From positions 1 through 44,769 of the forward strand of contig JAKSDA010000286.1 of the NCBI GenBank assembly GCA_022360315.1: a stretch of DNA of 44,769 nucleotides. Reading direction: 5' to 3'. Positions 20,248 through 29,101 of this stretch are shown one piece after another (position 1 is the stretch's first letter; each line of letters begins with the position of its first letter). Under the pieces are notes generated by a model. The model did no database searches. It saw only the letters and a program-made list of their open reading frames with translations, and had not been told where the DNA came from. The position numbers and the translations under genes are program-made. The DNA is from Pseudomonadota bacterium. Lineage in GTDB: Bacteria; Myxococcota_A; Polyangia; Haliangiales; Haliangiaceae.

Positions 20248-21770
20248 TGACCACCCGAAGCCGATTCGTTGTCCTGGGGCTCTTGTGCGCGATGGCGTGC
20301 AGCGAGTCGTACATCGTGGTCGAGCTCCAGGTCCGACCCACCATGTATCCCGCGACCACGGTCAGCGTGACCGCGCGTGATAGCGTCGGCGAGCAAACCT
20401 CGCGGACCTTCCCTCTCGACGACAATGTGTTCCCCAAAACGCTGGTTGTCGCCACCGAGGGGCGCACCGGCCCGATCACCATCACCGCACAGGCCTTTGA
20501 CAGCAACCAACTGCTCGTCGGTACGAGTGCCGCGGCAACCGCTACGGGCGGCGAGATCGTGCTGATGGTGGAGCCGGCCGATATCGTGGCCAACGCTATC
20601 GTCCAGGGGTATCAGGAAACCACTCCTATCGAGGAGGCGTGGAGTTCGTGCTGCATAGCGATCGCCGATAACGGCGAGTTTGCGGTGGTGTGGGAGTGGG
20701 AAGGCCAGTCGATGCTGCGCATGTTCGGCGCCGACGCACGCCCGCTGGTCACATCGCTGGGGTCGACCACTGAGCTGCCGATGTCGTTAAACGCAGATAA
20801 GATCGTCGCCGACCCCATCGTGATCGCGGGCGCCGATGGGTTTCTCACCATGTGGCTCGAGTCCGTTGACATCGGCAGCCCGGCTTCGCTGCTATTGCGA
20901 CCGGTAACGCGCAACGACTGGACCCAAGGGGGGTTCAAACCGCCGTCAGTATTGGCCTCCGAAGTGGCGCTAACTCCCACTGGCGTCGCGTTGGCTTCGG
21001 GCGGCTATGCCGCTGTGTGGGACGAAGAGATCACGGCCGACTGGCAGCTGCGCGGACGCATCGTCGACAAGATGGGTAGTCCGGTGGGCACGCACTTTGG
21101 GCTGTCGAGCCTGGGCTCGGGCGCCGCCCTTCCACAATGCGCCGGCCTCCTGGCCGGCGAGTTTGCGTGTGTGTGGCATCATGAAATGGACGGCGGCAAC
21201 CCCTCCATCGCGGTGCGCGTATTCAACGATGCTGGGTTCCCGCTCGGCAATGAGCAGCCTCTCCCCGGTGGCATCTCTCCTCCTTCTGTCGATTCGTTCC
21301 CCGTTGTCGCAGCCGCTCCGAGCGGCGGCTTCGCTGTGGCGTGGCAACGCGGCGGGTTTAGTGCAGGCGAGCCGGGGGAACGCTCACTCATGCTGCAGCT
21401 TTTCGACAGGCTCGGCAAGGCGACCAGCTCCCAGGTTCGTGTTGCCGGGTTGAGCGGCACTATCGACGTGGTGCCCGACATCGCCGTTCGCCGACGAGAC
21501 GGCGCGATCGCGGTTATCTGGGCCGACGGGGACCCGCTGGCCGGGACCATGGATGTACTCATGCAGCTGCTCCACCCGGACGGCCGGCTGTCCGGGGCTA
21601 TACAGCAGGTAGCGACCACCACCGATGCCAACCAGCGCGATCCGTCCATCGCCGCCAGAGACATCGACGACGGGTTTATCGCGGTGTGGACCGACGAGTC
21701 CGACAATCCGCCCGACAACAACGCCTCGGGCGTGCGAATGCGCGTGTTGTACCCGAGCCTCAGCCCGTAA
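20244..21770 (+). CDS. Secreted beta-rich repeat protein, putative lipoprotein
   Basis: A 508-aa exported protein. The leader ends C-A-M-A-C-S-E-S; Cys19 could be lipidated but the -3 residue is Ala, so this is uncertain. The chain carries recurring strands of type G-F-x-A-V-W (F-A-V-V-W-E-W, Y-A-A-V-W-D-E, F-A-V-A-W-Q-R, I-A-V-I-W-A-D, F-I-A-V-W-T-D) spaced about 50-70 residues apart. This is a repeat pattern of beta-propeller-like surface proteins frequent in myxobacteria. The frame is open upstream, but ATG 20244 overlaps the TPR stop (ATGA). It is probably the ectodomain partner of the kinase-TPR pair; ligand unknown. Confidence 0.75.
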   Translation: MMTTRSRFVVLGLLCAMACSESYIVVELQVRPTMYPATTVSVTARDSVGEQTSRTFPLDDNVFPKTLVVATEGRTGPITITAQAFDSNQLLVGTSAAATATGGEIVLMVEPADIVANAIVQGYQETTPIEEAWSSCCIAIADNGEFAVVWEWEGQSMLRMFGADARPLVTSLGSTTELPMSLNADKIVADPIVIAGADGFLTMWLESVDIGSPASLLLRPVTRNDWTQGGFKPPSVLASEVALTPTGVALASGGYAAVWDEEITADWQLRGRIVDKMGSPVGTHFGLSSLGSGAALPQCAGLLAGEFACVWHHEMDGGNPSIAVRVFNDAGFPLGNEQPLPGGISPPSVDSFPVVAAAPSGGFAVAWQRGGFSAGEPGERSLMLQLFDRLGKATSSQVRVAGLSGTIDVVPDIAVRRRDGAIAVIWADGDPLAGTMDVLMQLLHPDGRLSGAIQQVATTTDANQRDPSIAARDIDDGFIAVWTDESDNPPDNNASGVRMRVLYPSLSP

Positions 21771-21791
21771 GGTGCCGAGACCGATACCCCA

Positions 21792-23138
21792 TCAAGAACT
21801 CGGTTTGGCCGCTTTTTGCTCCAGACGGTCAAAAATGCCCCGGCTGCGCTCGCGCGCATCTGCCATCACTGCCTCGATATCCAGGGTGAGCAGGTGGCGA
21901 TCTCGAACCGCGACCTGTCCGTCCACGGCGACGTGGCGAACATCGGCGGCGCGGACTGCATACACCGCGGCCGAAAACGGATCGACTGTCGGCACGACGT
22001 GGGGAGTATGCATATTCACGACGATCACATCGGCGCGTTTGCCCACCTCGAGCGAGCCGATCTGATCGGCCAGGCCCAGCGCCCGGGCACCGTCCAGCGT
22101 GGCCATGCGCAGGACCAGAGCGGCGTGCATGGCACGCGGACCACAGCGCGGCTTGTGCAGCAGTGCGGCGAGACGGAGTTCGAGAAAGCCGTCGAGGTTG
22201 TTGTTGCACGGCGCACCGTCCGCGCCCAGGCTCACCGAGATACCCGCTTCGATGAGCTCCGGAATCTCGGCCACTCCAGAAGCCAGCTTAAAATTCGACG
22301 ACGGGCAGTGCAAAACATGAGTCCCGGTCTCGGCCAAAATCCGTCGCTCGCCCTCGCTCAGCCACACACAGTGGGCCAGACAAACATCGTCGCCGGTCAA
22401 ACCGACACTGTGTAGATAATGGATGTTCTCCATGCCAGTACGCCGCACCACCTCGGCGATCTCGGCCCGGTTCTCGCTGGCGTGGGTGTGGATGCGCACG
22501 CCCCGGTGCCGAGCCACTCGGGCCACCTCGCGAAGCAGCTCGTCGGTACACGAGAGGGCAAATCGGGGCGAATAGGCGTAGCGAAGACGGCCGTTCTCGG
22601 CCCCGTTCCAGGTTTCGCACAACCGCGCCGATTCGTCCAGCGCATCGATCGTACGCTCGCGCAGCGCGGCCGAATTATCGGACGAGTCCATCATTGCCTT
22701 GCCAATCGTGGCACGCAGACCGGCGGCACGGGCTACTTCAAAAATAGCCCCGGTATGGCGCACCGTGGCCATGTCGAGCACACACGTGGTGCCGCCCATG
22801 AGCAATTCCACGCAGGCCAGGCGCGCAGCTGCAGCAACATCGCCGGCATCGAGCTCCGCTTCATACGGCCATACGATCCAGCGCAGCCAGTCCAATAGCT
22901 CCAGGTTGTCGGCCCGTCCTCGAGCCAGGGTCTGACACATGTGAACGTGCGACTGAACCAGTCCGGGCATAACCAGGCAGCCGCTGGCATCGAGGAGTTC
23001 GTACTCTCGATCTCGGGGCGTGTAGCGACCGCCAACCTGCACGATCTCGCCGTCACGGCTGGCCACATCGCCGGATAGAACACGCCAGTCTGAATCGATG
23101 GTGAGGATCGTACCGCCGCGAATAATCAGCTCTGCCAC
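21792..23138 (-). CDS. Amidohydrolase, 5'-deoxyadenosine/SAH/MTA deaminase-like
   Basis: A 448-aa metal-dependent hydrolase of the chlorohydrolase/cytosine-deaminase branch. Metal ligands are visible: H64-x-H66 in V-Q-S-H-V-H-M, His in I-H-T-H-A-S-E-N, His in L-A-H-C-V-W-L, and Asp in G-A-D-G-A-P-C-N-N-N. H-C-P-S-S-N-F-K-L-A-S-G is typical of S-adenosylhomocysteine/methylthioadenosine/deoxyadenosine deaminases. It is last in the nucleoside operon, 9 bp after cdd. Start GTG 23138 has a strong site (GAGGAGG) that begins at the cdd stop codon. Position fits deamination of adenine nucleosides, which deoB/PNP alone would not handle, but the exact substrate cannot be read from sequence. Confidence 0.82.
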   Translation of the reverse strand: MAELIIRGGTILTIDSDWRVLSGDVASRDGEIVQVGGRYTPRDREYELLDASGCLVMPGLVQSHVHMCQTLARGRADNLELLDWLRWIVWPYEAELDAGDVAAAARLACVELLMGGTTCVLDMATVRHTGAIFEVARAAGLRATIGKAMMDSSDNSAALRERTIDALDESARLCETWNGAENGRLRYAYSPRFALSCTDELLREVARVARHRGVRIHTHASENRAEIAEVVRRTGMENIHYLHSVGLTGDDVCLAHCVWLSEGERRILAETGTHVLHCPSSNFKLASGVAEIPELIEAGISVSLGADGAPCNNNLDGFLELRLAALLHKPRCGPRAMHAALVLRMATLDGARALGLADQIGSLEVGKRADVIVVNMHTPHVVPTVDPFSAAVYAVRAADVRHVAVDGQVAVRDRHLLTLDIEAVMADARERSRGIFDRLEQKAAKPSS

Positions 23139-23147
23139 GGTCCCTCC

Positions 23148-23570
23148 TCACCCGCCGAGCTGGGATTTGGTAAATGCCTTGGGGATCAACTCGGCCAGCG
23201 TGAAGTCGCGGCGCTCACCCTGCAAATTGACCAATATGAGCCGCATCGCACCTGGATCGCGCGAAAACTCGACCAGCGTCTGCAGACACATGCCACACGG
23301 AGGCGCCGGCGGACTGCTTTCGGTCACCACCGCAACCGCTTCGATGTCGCGCTCGCCACCGAGTACAGCATTGGCGCAGGCCACTCGCTCGGCGCACAGA
23401 GTCAGACCATACGACGCGTTTTCCACATTGGCGCCGCGAAATACCATGCCGTCTGCGCGTACCGCACAACCGACCAGATAGCTCGAGTACGGGGCGTAGG
23501 CCCGGTCGCGTATGTGGCGGGCCGCTGCGATCAACGCGTCGTCATCCTCTCGCTTGACCTCGCTCACCAT
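23148..23570 (-). CDS. cdd: Cytidine deaminase
   Basis: A 140-aa enzyme of the small tetrameric class that converts (deoxy)cytidine to (deoxy)uridine. Zinc and catalytic motifs C-A-E (in T-L-C-A-E-R-V-A) and P-P-C-G-M-C-L-Q are present, as is the substrate motif G-A-N-V-E-N-A-S-Y. The frame allows an earlier ATG at 23588 that overlaps the purine nucleoside phosphorylase gene by 11 bases. GAGGGTGGA just before ATG 23570 makes the later start more likely. Its products feed the pyrimidine phosphorylase encoded upstream in the same operon. Confidence 0.93.
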   Translation of the reverse strand: MVSEVKREDDDALIAAARHIRDRAYAPYSSYLVGCAVRADGMVFRGANVENASYGLTLCAERVACANAVLGGERDIEAVAVVTESSPPAPPCGMCLQTLVEFSRDPGAMRLILVNLQGERRDFTLAELIPKAFTKSQLGG

Positions 23571-23577
23571 TCCACCC

Positions 23578-24489
23578 TCACTCTTCATCCAGTTGGTTTT
23601 CTGGCCGATCGAATGGCGATAACTCAGCGCGTAATTCCGCGATGATCGCCCTTAGCAATCGCTCGAATACGGCGCGGATTCGCGCCGCAGTTTCGGTGAC
23701 CTCGTCGTGGCACAGCACCTCACCCGTGATGCCCGCAGCCTGGTTAGTAATGCACGAAATGCCCAGTACCCGCGCATTCATGTGGCGAGCAGCAATGACC
23801 TCGGGCACTGTCGACATGCCGACCGCATCCCCGCCCATGGCGCGCAGCATGCGGATCTCGGCCGGAGTCTCGTAGGTCGGCCCGCCCAGACCGATATAGA
23901 TTCCCCGCTCCAGGTGCACGCCGATCCGAGCTGCCACGTCCCCGGCCCGATCGCGCAGCACGGGGTCGTACGCCCGGGTCATATCGGGAAACCGCGGACC
24001 CAGCCGTTCGTCGTTGGGCCCGCGCAGCGGATGGTCCGACATGAGATTGATATGATCGGTGATGAGCATGAGCGTGCCCGGCTGCCACTCGGAGTGCATT
24101 CCGCCGGCTGCATTGGTGATAATGAGCGTACCAGCGCCGAGCGATATCAGGGTGCGCACCGGCAGGGTGGCAACCCGCGCGGAAAGGCCCTCGTACATGT
24201 GAACCCGGCCTTGCATGGCGATACAACAAACCCCCTCGATCGTCCCCACGACCAGCCGGCCGGCATGGCCGACCACGGTGGAGGCTGGAAATCCGGGAAT
24301 TTCGGCGTAATCAATGGCGATTGCATCGCTCAACCGATCGGCAAAATCGCCCAATCCGCTGCCCAGGATGAGACCGAGTACCGGCTGGCGTCCATCCAGC
24401 CTGTCGCGCACGAACGCTGCAGCCTTTTGTACGGCTTGGTAGAGATTCTCCGGGTAGCGGCCAGCAGTGTCGGTCTGCGCAGCTGTCAT
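23578..24489 (-). CDS. punA: Purine nucleoside phosphorylase (trimeric type)
   Basis: A 303-aa enzyme cleaving purine (deoxy)ribonucleosides with phosphate to base plus (deoxy)ribose-1-phosphate. Family motifs: phosphate loop L-G-S-G-L-G (42-47), G-R-V-H-M-Y-E-G (94-101), T-N-A-A-G-G-M, G-P-T-Y-E-T-P-A-E-I-R and V-G-M-S-T-V-P-E. The base-binding Asn in C-I-T-N-Q-A-A-G is typical of the 6-oxopurine-specific trimeric class, so guanosine and inosine are the likely substrates. The N-terminus is somewhat longer than usual. ATG 24489 overlaps the preceding phosphorylase stop (ATGA). The frame upstream of it is shadow. Confidence 0.93.
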   Translation of the reverse strand: MTAAQTDTAGRYPENLYQAVQKAAAFVRDRLDGRQPVLGLILGSGLGDFADRLSDAIAIDYAEIPGFPASTVVGHAGRLVVGTIEGVCCIAMQGRVHMYEGLSARVATLPVRTLISLGAGTLIITNAAGGMHSEWQPGTLMLITDHINLMSDHPLRGPNDERLGPRFPDMTRAYDPVLRDRAGDVAARIGVHLERGIYIGLGGPTYETPAEIRMLRAMGGDAVGMSTVPEVIAARHMNARVLGISCITNQAAGITGEVLCHDEVTETAARIRAVFERLLRAIIAELRAELSPFDRPENQLDEE

Positions 24490-25850
24490 TGTAACATCTC
24501 CAGAATACGTGATTGCGCCCCGGACTGCCCATGCGCTGGAGCGGCCGGCTGTGCCGGCGCGGACTGATCGATGACAAACGCGCCGGCCGCCATGGCGTGG
24601 GCCCGATCGATGCCGCGCTCGTCGTGATGGAGCCGGGCCACGACCTGCCCGGCCTCGACCCGATCGCCGACACTCACCGCCAGCTCGATACCGACAGCCG
24701 GATTGACGCGGTCTTCTTTGCGCGCCCGGCCCGCGCCCATGACCAGCGCTGCTCGCCCGATGTCGAGCGCCGAGATGGCTTCCACGCGGCCGGTGGACGG
24801 TGCTGTGATGACTCGCTCGTAACTGGCGCGCGGCAGCCGGCCGGGGTCGTCGACCACCCGTGCATCGCCTCCTTGCGCCTCGATGAGCCGACTCAATCGA
24901 GAAAGCGCATCGCCGCTGTCGATCGCTCTCTCGATCCGCTCCACTCCTCGATCGCGGTCTGCGACCAGTCCGGCCAAACAAAGCATCTCGGCGCCCAGCT
25001 CGACCGTGAGCTGGCGCGTGTCCAGCAATCCCGGCCCACTCTTGCCGCGCAAGACGTCGATGGTCTCCACCACTTCCAGTGCGTTGCCGACATATCTACC
25101 GATCGGCGCATCCATCGCGGTCAATACCACCGTGACCTTTTTGCCCGCCGCCTCGCCGATGACCCGGATGGCATTGCCGAGTTCGCGCGCCTGCTCTCGG
25201 GTAGTCATGAAGGCACCGCGACCCACCTTGCAGTCGAGGACCAGACCATCGATCCCCTCAGCCAACTTTTTGGACATGATGGACGAGGCGATGAGCGGTA
25301 CCGACTCGATGGTTGCAGTGACATCACGCAGGGCGTAGAGGCGGCGATCGGCCGGAGCGAGCAGGTCGGTCTGTCCAATGATGGCGGAACCGACGCTGTC
25401 GACCTGGGCGATGAAGCGCTCGGTATCGAGATCGACCGAAAATCCCGGGATCGCCTCCAGCTTGTCGAGCGTGCCGCCGGTATGGCCCAATCCGCGTCCC
25501 GAGATCATGGGTACAGCTGCGCCACACGCCGCCACCGCAGGTGCCAGAGGAAGCGAGATCTTGTCGCCGACCCCGCCGGTCGAGTGCTTGTCCACGGTGG
25601 GTCGATCGATCGCGGATAGGTCGAGCACCTCGCCCGAATGCAACATGGCATCGGCCCACACAGGCAGTTCGGCATCGTCTAACCCGCGCAGAAAGATGGC
25701 CATAAGCATGGCCGCCACTTGATAATCCGGGATCGACCCATCCGATACGCCGGCGATGAACGCGCGCAATTCCCCGGCGGCCAGGGTTTGACCGTCGCGT
25801 TTTTTGCGAATCAGATCGTGAATGAGCGGCCCGGTTGTCATCGCGCTCAC
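24486..25850 (-). CDS. deoA: Thymidine / pyrimidine-nucleoside phosphorylase
   Basis: A 454-aa enzyme that phosphorolyses thymidine and (deoxy)uridine to base and (deoxy)ribose-1-phosphate. Signatures D-K-H-S-T-G-G-V-G-D-K (87-97) and S-G-R-G-L-G-H-T-G-G-T-L-D-K-L-E (117-132) are intact; the C-terminal alpha/beta domain has the expected glycine-rich V-G-D-R-V-E-A-G-Q. The call between thymidine-specific (deoA) and broad (pdp) is not certain. Start GTG 25850 overlaps the deoB stop (GTGA); ATG 25841 is the alternative. The protein is slightly long because of a Pro/Ala/Gln-rich C-terminal tail. Confidence 0.93.
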   Translation of the reverse strand: MSAMTTGPLIHDLIRKKRDGQTLAAGELRAFIAGVSDGSIPDYQVAAMLMAIFLRGLDDAELPVWADAMLHSGEVLDLSAIDRPTVDKHSTGGVGDKISLPLAPAVAACGAAVPMISGRGLGHTGGTLDKLEAIPGFSVDLDTERFIAQVDSVGSAIIGQTDLLAPADRRLYALRDVTATIESVPLIASSIMSKKLAEGIDGLVLDCKVGRGAFMTTREQARELGNAIRVIGEAAGKKVTVVLTAMDAPIGRYVGNALEVVETIDVLRGKSGPGLLDTRQLTVELGAEMLCLAGLVADRDRGVERIERAIDSGDALSRLSRLIEAQGGDARVVDDPGRLPRASYERVITAPSTGRVEAISALDIGRAALVMGAGRARKEDRVNPAVGIELAVSVGDRVEAGQVVARLHHDERGIDRAHAMAAGAFVIDQSAPAQPAAPAHGQSGAQSRILEMLQ

Positions 25851-27046
25851 GATGGGACGATCTCGGACAGAAAACTGGTTCCGTGGGCCGGGGCCGGCAG
25901 ATCGAAGATTTCCGCCACAGTGGCTCCGATATCGGCAAAGCTCTCGCGCACGCCGAGGTCCACCCCGGCTGCTCCCCGGGGCCCAAACGCCAGAAGCGGC
26001 ACATATTCGCGTGTGTGATCGGTGCCCGGCATGGTCGGATCATTGCCGTGATCGGCAGTGAGCACAACCAGGTCTCGATCGGCCTGCACCTTGTCGACCA
26101 GCTGGGCCAAATAGCCGTCGAATTCTTTCAGACAGTCGTAATACCCGGCTGGATTGCGCCGATGACCGTACTGGGAGTCGAAGTCGACCAGATTGACAAA
26201 GATGATGCCCTGGTCGATGCGATCGCAGAGAGCCAGGGTTTTCTCCATGCCATCGGCATTGCCCCTGGTCTTGACGGTCTGGGTGATGCCGCGGCCGACG
26301 TAGATATCGTAGATCTTGCCCACACCGACCACTGAAATGCCGGCCTCTTTGGCACTGTCGAGCACTGTGGGGGCCGGTGGCGGTACCGAGTAGTCGCGTC
26401 GGTTGTAGGTCCGCTGAAACGCGCCCTTGCCCGGCCCGACAAACGGCCGTGCGATGACCCGACCGACGTTGTGAGCATCGAGAATTTCCCGTGCGATCTC
26501 GCAGTACTGATAGAGCTCTTCAACCGGCACCACATCTTCATGGGCAGCGACCTGGAAGACCGAATCGGCCGAGGTGTACACGATGAGTGAGCCGGTGCGC
26601 ATGTGTTCCTCGCCGAGTTCGTCGAGGATTGTCGTGCCCGAAGCCGGCTTGTTGCCCAGTATGCGCCGGCCGGTGCGCTCGCGAAACGGGGCCAGGATTT
26701 TTTCGGGAAAGCCGTCGGGAAATACTGGAAACGGCCGATCGATCTTGAGGCCGGCGATCTCCCAGTGTCCGGTCGAGGTGTCTTTACCTGCCGAGATCTC
26801 GGCGCATTTGCCAAAGGCACCAGCCGGCGCCGGCGCCGGCGGCAGGCCTTGTAGTGGCGTGATATTGCCCAGGCCGAGCCGGGCCAGGTTCGGCAGATCC
26901 AGCCCACCCGCCGCCTCGGCCACGTGTCCGAGCGTGTTGGCTCCTTCATCGCCGTAGAGGCCGGCATCGGGCAGTTCGCCGACCCCGGTCGAGTCCATGA
27001 CGATCAAGATCACTCGCTCGAGATCATTCGCTGTTGTGCTGGCCAT
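25847..27046 (-). CDS. deoB: Phosphopentomutase
   Basis: A 399-aa alkaline-phosphatase-superfamily enzyme converting (deoxy)ribose-1-phosphate to the 5-phosphate, the shared product step after both phosphorylases. The metal Asp in I-V-M-D-S-T-G-V-G (D18), the phosphorylated Thr in G-K-D-T-S-T-G-H-W-E (T90) and the late metal motif T-A-D-H-G-N-D-P are all present. Length is normal for bacterial DeoB. It starts 20 bp after the transporter and overlaps deoA by GTGA. No deoC aldolase is in the window, so deoxyribose-5-phosphate must be consumed by an enzyme encoded elsewhere. Confidence 0.95.
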   Translation of the reverse strand: MASTTANDLERVILIVMDSTGVGELPDAGLYGDEGANTLGHVAEAAGGLDLPNLARLGLGNITPLQGLPPAPAPAGAFGKCAEISAGKDTSTGHWEIAGLKIDRPFPVFPDGFPEKILAPFRERTGRRILGNKPASGTTILDELGEEHMRTGSLIVYTSADSVFQVAAHEDVVPVEELYQYCEIAREILDAHNVGRVIARPFVGPGKGAFQRTYNRRDYSVPPPAPTVLDSAKEAGISVVGVGKIYDIYVGRGITQTVKTRGNADGMEKTLALCDRIDQGIIFVNLVDFDSQYGHRRNPAGYYDCLKEFDGYLAQLVDKVQADRDLVVLTADHGNDPTMPGTDHTREYVPLLAFGPRGAAGVDLGVRESFADIGATVAEIFDLPAPAHGTSFLSEIVPS

Positions 27047-27066
27047 ATCATCGTTGCCCAGAGATG

Positions 27067-28836
27067 TCAGGCGGACGTCGGCGGGCTGGCGTTCTCTGTA
27101 GCCTCCTCATTGGGCAGAAAAGAGTAGACGAACATGGTCAAAAACAACAGTCCCAGGGTGATCACGGCCAGGGCGTCTATGACAGCGACATCGGAGATGT
27201 AGAGCCGGTGGTACGACGCATAGGCAAACGCCGCGATGATGGGGATCAGAGTGACCTGGACCCACAGATGACCATGGGTATTGAACGAGTGATCGGGGTC
27301 GTCCTCGGAGCGTTGCGTCACGTAGTTGTATCCCAAGATACCGACCATGGAGGCCAGTCCGATGAGAGCGAAGACCGTCCACATCGAGTATGGTTCGTAG
27401 GCATCCCACAGGAGCTGGCGGGTCTGCCAGGGGTCGACGCCGAGGGTCTTTTCAAAGAATTCGAGCACTTGGCCGCGGGTCAACTTCTCCACGTTGTCGG
27501 CTGCGACCCCGGCGTGTTCGACCAGATAACGCCGGGCCAGGACGATCTTGTCACCGCCTTCCTGGTACAGATCACCGGCAATAATGCTGCCGGTGGACCA
27601 GCCTATGCCGACTGTGAAGTTGACATACCCCATATACAGACCTTCTTTACCCGGTGGAGCAATGGAGGCCAGATAGCGCATCTTGGTGGGACCGGCCGAC
27701 ATCTCGCCCAGCGAAAACAACCCGATCACGGCCAGGATGAACCAGCCATTCATGGACAGGCCGAGCGCGTAGATGGCCACAACGGATACCGCAATACCGG
27801 CGATGATGGCGGTCAGTGAGTGGACTTTGCCGGTGATGTAGCCCACTGCGAAGGCAAAGATGCTGATCAAAAGCGCATTAAAATTGATTATCCATTCCTG
27901 GGTCAAATTGCCGCCATTGATGGTCGGGATTGCGCTTTCTCCGACAATGGATTGCAGCATGGCGGCCGCGCTGCGCGAATCGACCCAGTCATCGATGAAG
28001 TTGGGCAGAATGTCGAAGAGCTGGTAGTACATCAGCCAGAAGCCGGCGAAGGCGATGGTAAAGAAGAACAGGCGCGGCTCGAGCAGGCCGCGGATCGCCT
28101 TGTTCAACAGGGCGAGCGGGCGATCTTTGTTGGCCTCGCCGCGGTGCTCGGGCTCTTCGAAGAAAAAGAGCGGGATAAAGTTGAGGGCGATGCCAAACGA
28201 GCAGGCCAAAAATACGTAATGCCATTCCAGGATGCGCAGGTATCCGGCCAAGAGCGGCCCGAAAAATCCGCCGATATTGACCATCTGATAGAATACGGCC
28301 CAGCCGACCGAGGCCTTGTCCTTGGGCATCAAGTTGGCAATCATGCCCTGCAGGCCGGGCTTGAAGATGGCGGTGCCCAGGGCCAGCAACATGGCTCCAG
28401 CAAAGAAGATCTCGAATGTCGAGTCGGCGCCGAGGGGACGCGCTTCGGCCAGCGGCATGCCGCACAAGAACTCGGCCATCACGACGCAGTAGCCCATCAA
28501 GAGGTAGCCGACAATTTTCAGCACCGTGGCGACCGCGATATTGCTCTTGTAGCCGTAGCGGTCGGCAAACCCGCCACTGAACACCGGTATGATGCTCTGG
28601 ACCAGAGCCCACAGCGAGAAGATCGTGCCTTTTTGCACATGAGTGAACTGCGGCCCGCCCTCTTCGACAGCCAGGACCATAAAAACCGGGACGACCACGC
28701 GCACGCCGTAGTAGGCGAAGCGCTCGACCAGCTCCATCCAGTTGGCGATCCAGTAGACGCCCGAAAGCCCCTGCAGTTGAGATAACAGGGATCCGACTCG
28801 CTTGGTGCTCGATTCGGTAGCCGAAGGTGTTGCCAT
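27067..28836 (-). CDS. POT/PTR2-like MFS transporter
   Basis: A 589-aa membrane protein with about 12-14 hydrophobic helices and a soluble segment near 440-480. Helix 1 carries E35-L-V-E-R-F-A-Y-Y-G44, matching the ExxERFxYYG proton-coupling motif of the POT (proton-dependent oligopeptide) family. G-G-F-A-D-R-Y-G is the MFS loop 2-3 motif. POT members classically import di/tripeptides, but this gene heads the nucleoside operon, so nucleoside or another substrate is possible. It is the first gene; deoB follows after 20 bp. The upstream region holds three 11-bp repeats. Confidence 0.85.
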   Translation of the reverse strand: MATPSATESSTKRVGSLLSQLQGLSGVYWIANWMELVERFAYYGVRVVVPVFMVLAVEEGGPQFTHVQKGTIFSLWALVQSIIPVFSGGFADRYGYKSNIAVATVLKIVGYLLMGYCVVMAEFLCGMPLAEARPLGADSTFEIFFAGAMLLALGTAIFKPGLQGMIANLMPKDKASVGWAVFYQMVNIGGFFGPLLAGYLRILEWHYVFLACSFGIALNFIPLFFFEEPEHRGEANKDRPLALLNKAIRGLLEPRLFFFTIAFAGFWLMYYQLFDILPNFIDDWVDSRSAAAMLQSIVGESAIPTINGGNLTQEWIINFNALLISIFAFAVGYITGKVHSLTAIIAGIAVSVVAIYALGLSMNGWFILAVIGLFSLGEMSAGPTKMRYLASIAPPGKEGLYMGYVNFTVGIGWSTGSIIAGDLYQEGGDKIVLARRYLVEHAGVAADNVEKLTRGQVLEFFEKTLGVDPWQTRQLLWDAYEPYSMWTVFALIGLASMVGILGYNYVTQRSEDDPDHSFNTHGHLWVQVTLIPIIAAFAYASYHRLYISDVAVIDALAVITLGLLFLTMFVYSFLPNEEATENASPPTSA

Positions 28837-28934
28837 GGTTTCGTGAACCTATCAGCGCGCGAGGAATCAGGCCAGCCCTGATACAGACCGGTGGACCGAG
28901 CATCGCCCTGCCCTGGCCGGTCGCCATCGGGGCG

Positions 28935-28967
28935 GTTCTGTCTTAGTTCTGTCTTAGTTCTGTCTTA
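28935..28967. repeat. Three tandem 11-bp repeats in divergent promoter region
   Basis: GTTCTGTCTTA occurs three times head-to-tail at 28935-28945, 28946-28956 and 28957-28967. The period is one helical turn, and the repeat lies 99 bp upstream of the transporter start and 135 bp upstream of the small lipoprotein gene. Helically phased direct repeats often form binding sites for cooperative regulators. No other feature was seen in 28837-29101. Confidence 0.6.
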
Positions 28968-29101
28968 TTGGTGAGACCCTGGCCATATCTGCCAGAAGGT
29001 GTCGTTTGCCAGCAGTTCCCTCCCCGCTCAGTTTTTGCCACAATCCGAATATCTTCCAGATGGAGGAACCAGATGATCGGAAATCTTCAGTGGAGAAGGT
29101 G

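Noticed and set aside
27820..28785. 321-aa plus-strand frame opposite the transporter
   Set aside because: Gln/Asp/His-rich antisense translation of a clear membrane protein.
28935..28967. Could the three 11-bp repeats be a CRISPR array?
   Set aside because: Repeats are too short and have no spacers between them; no cas genes nearby.
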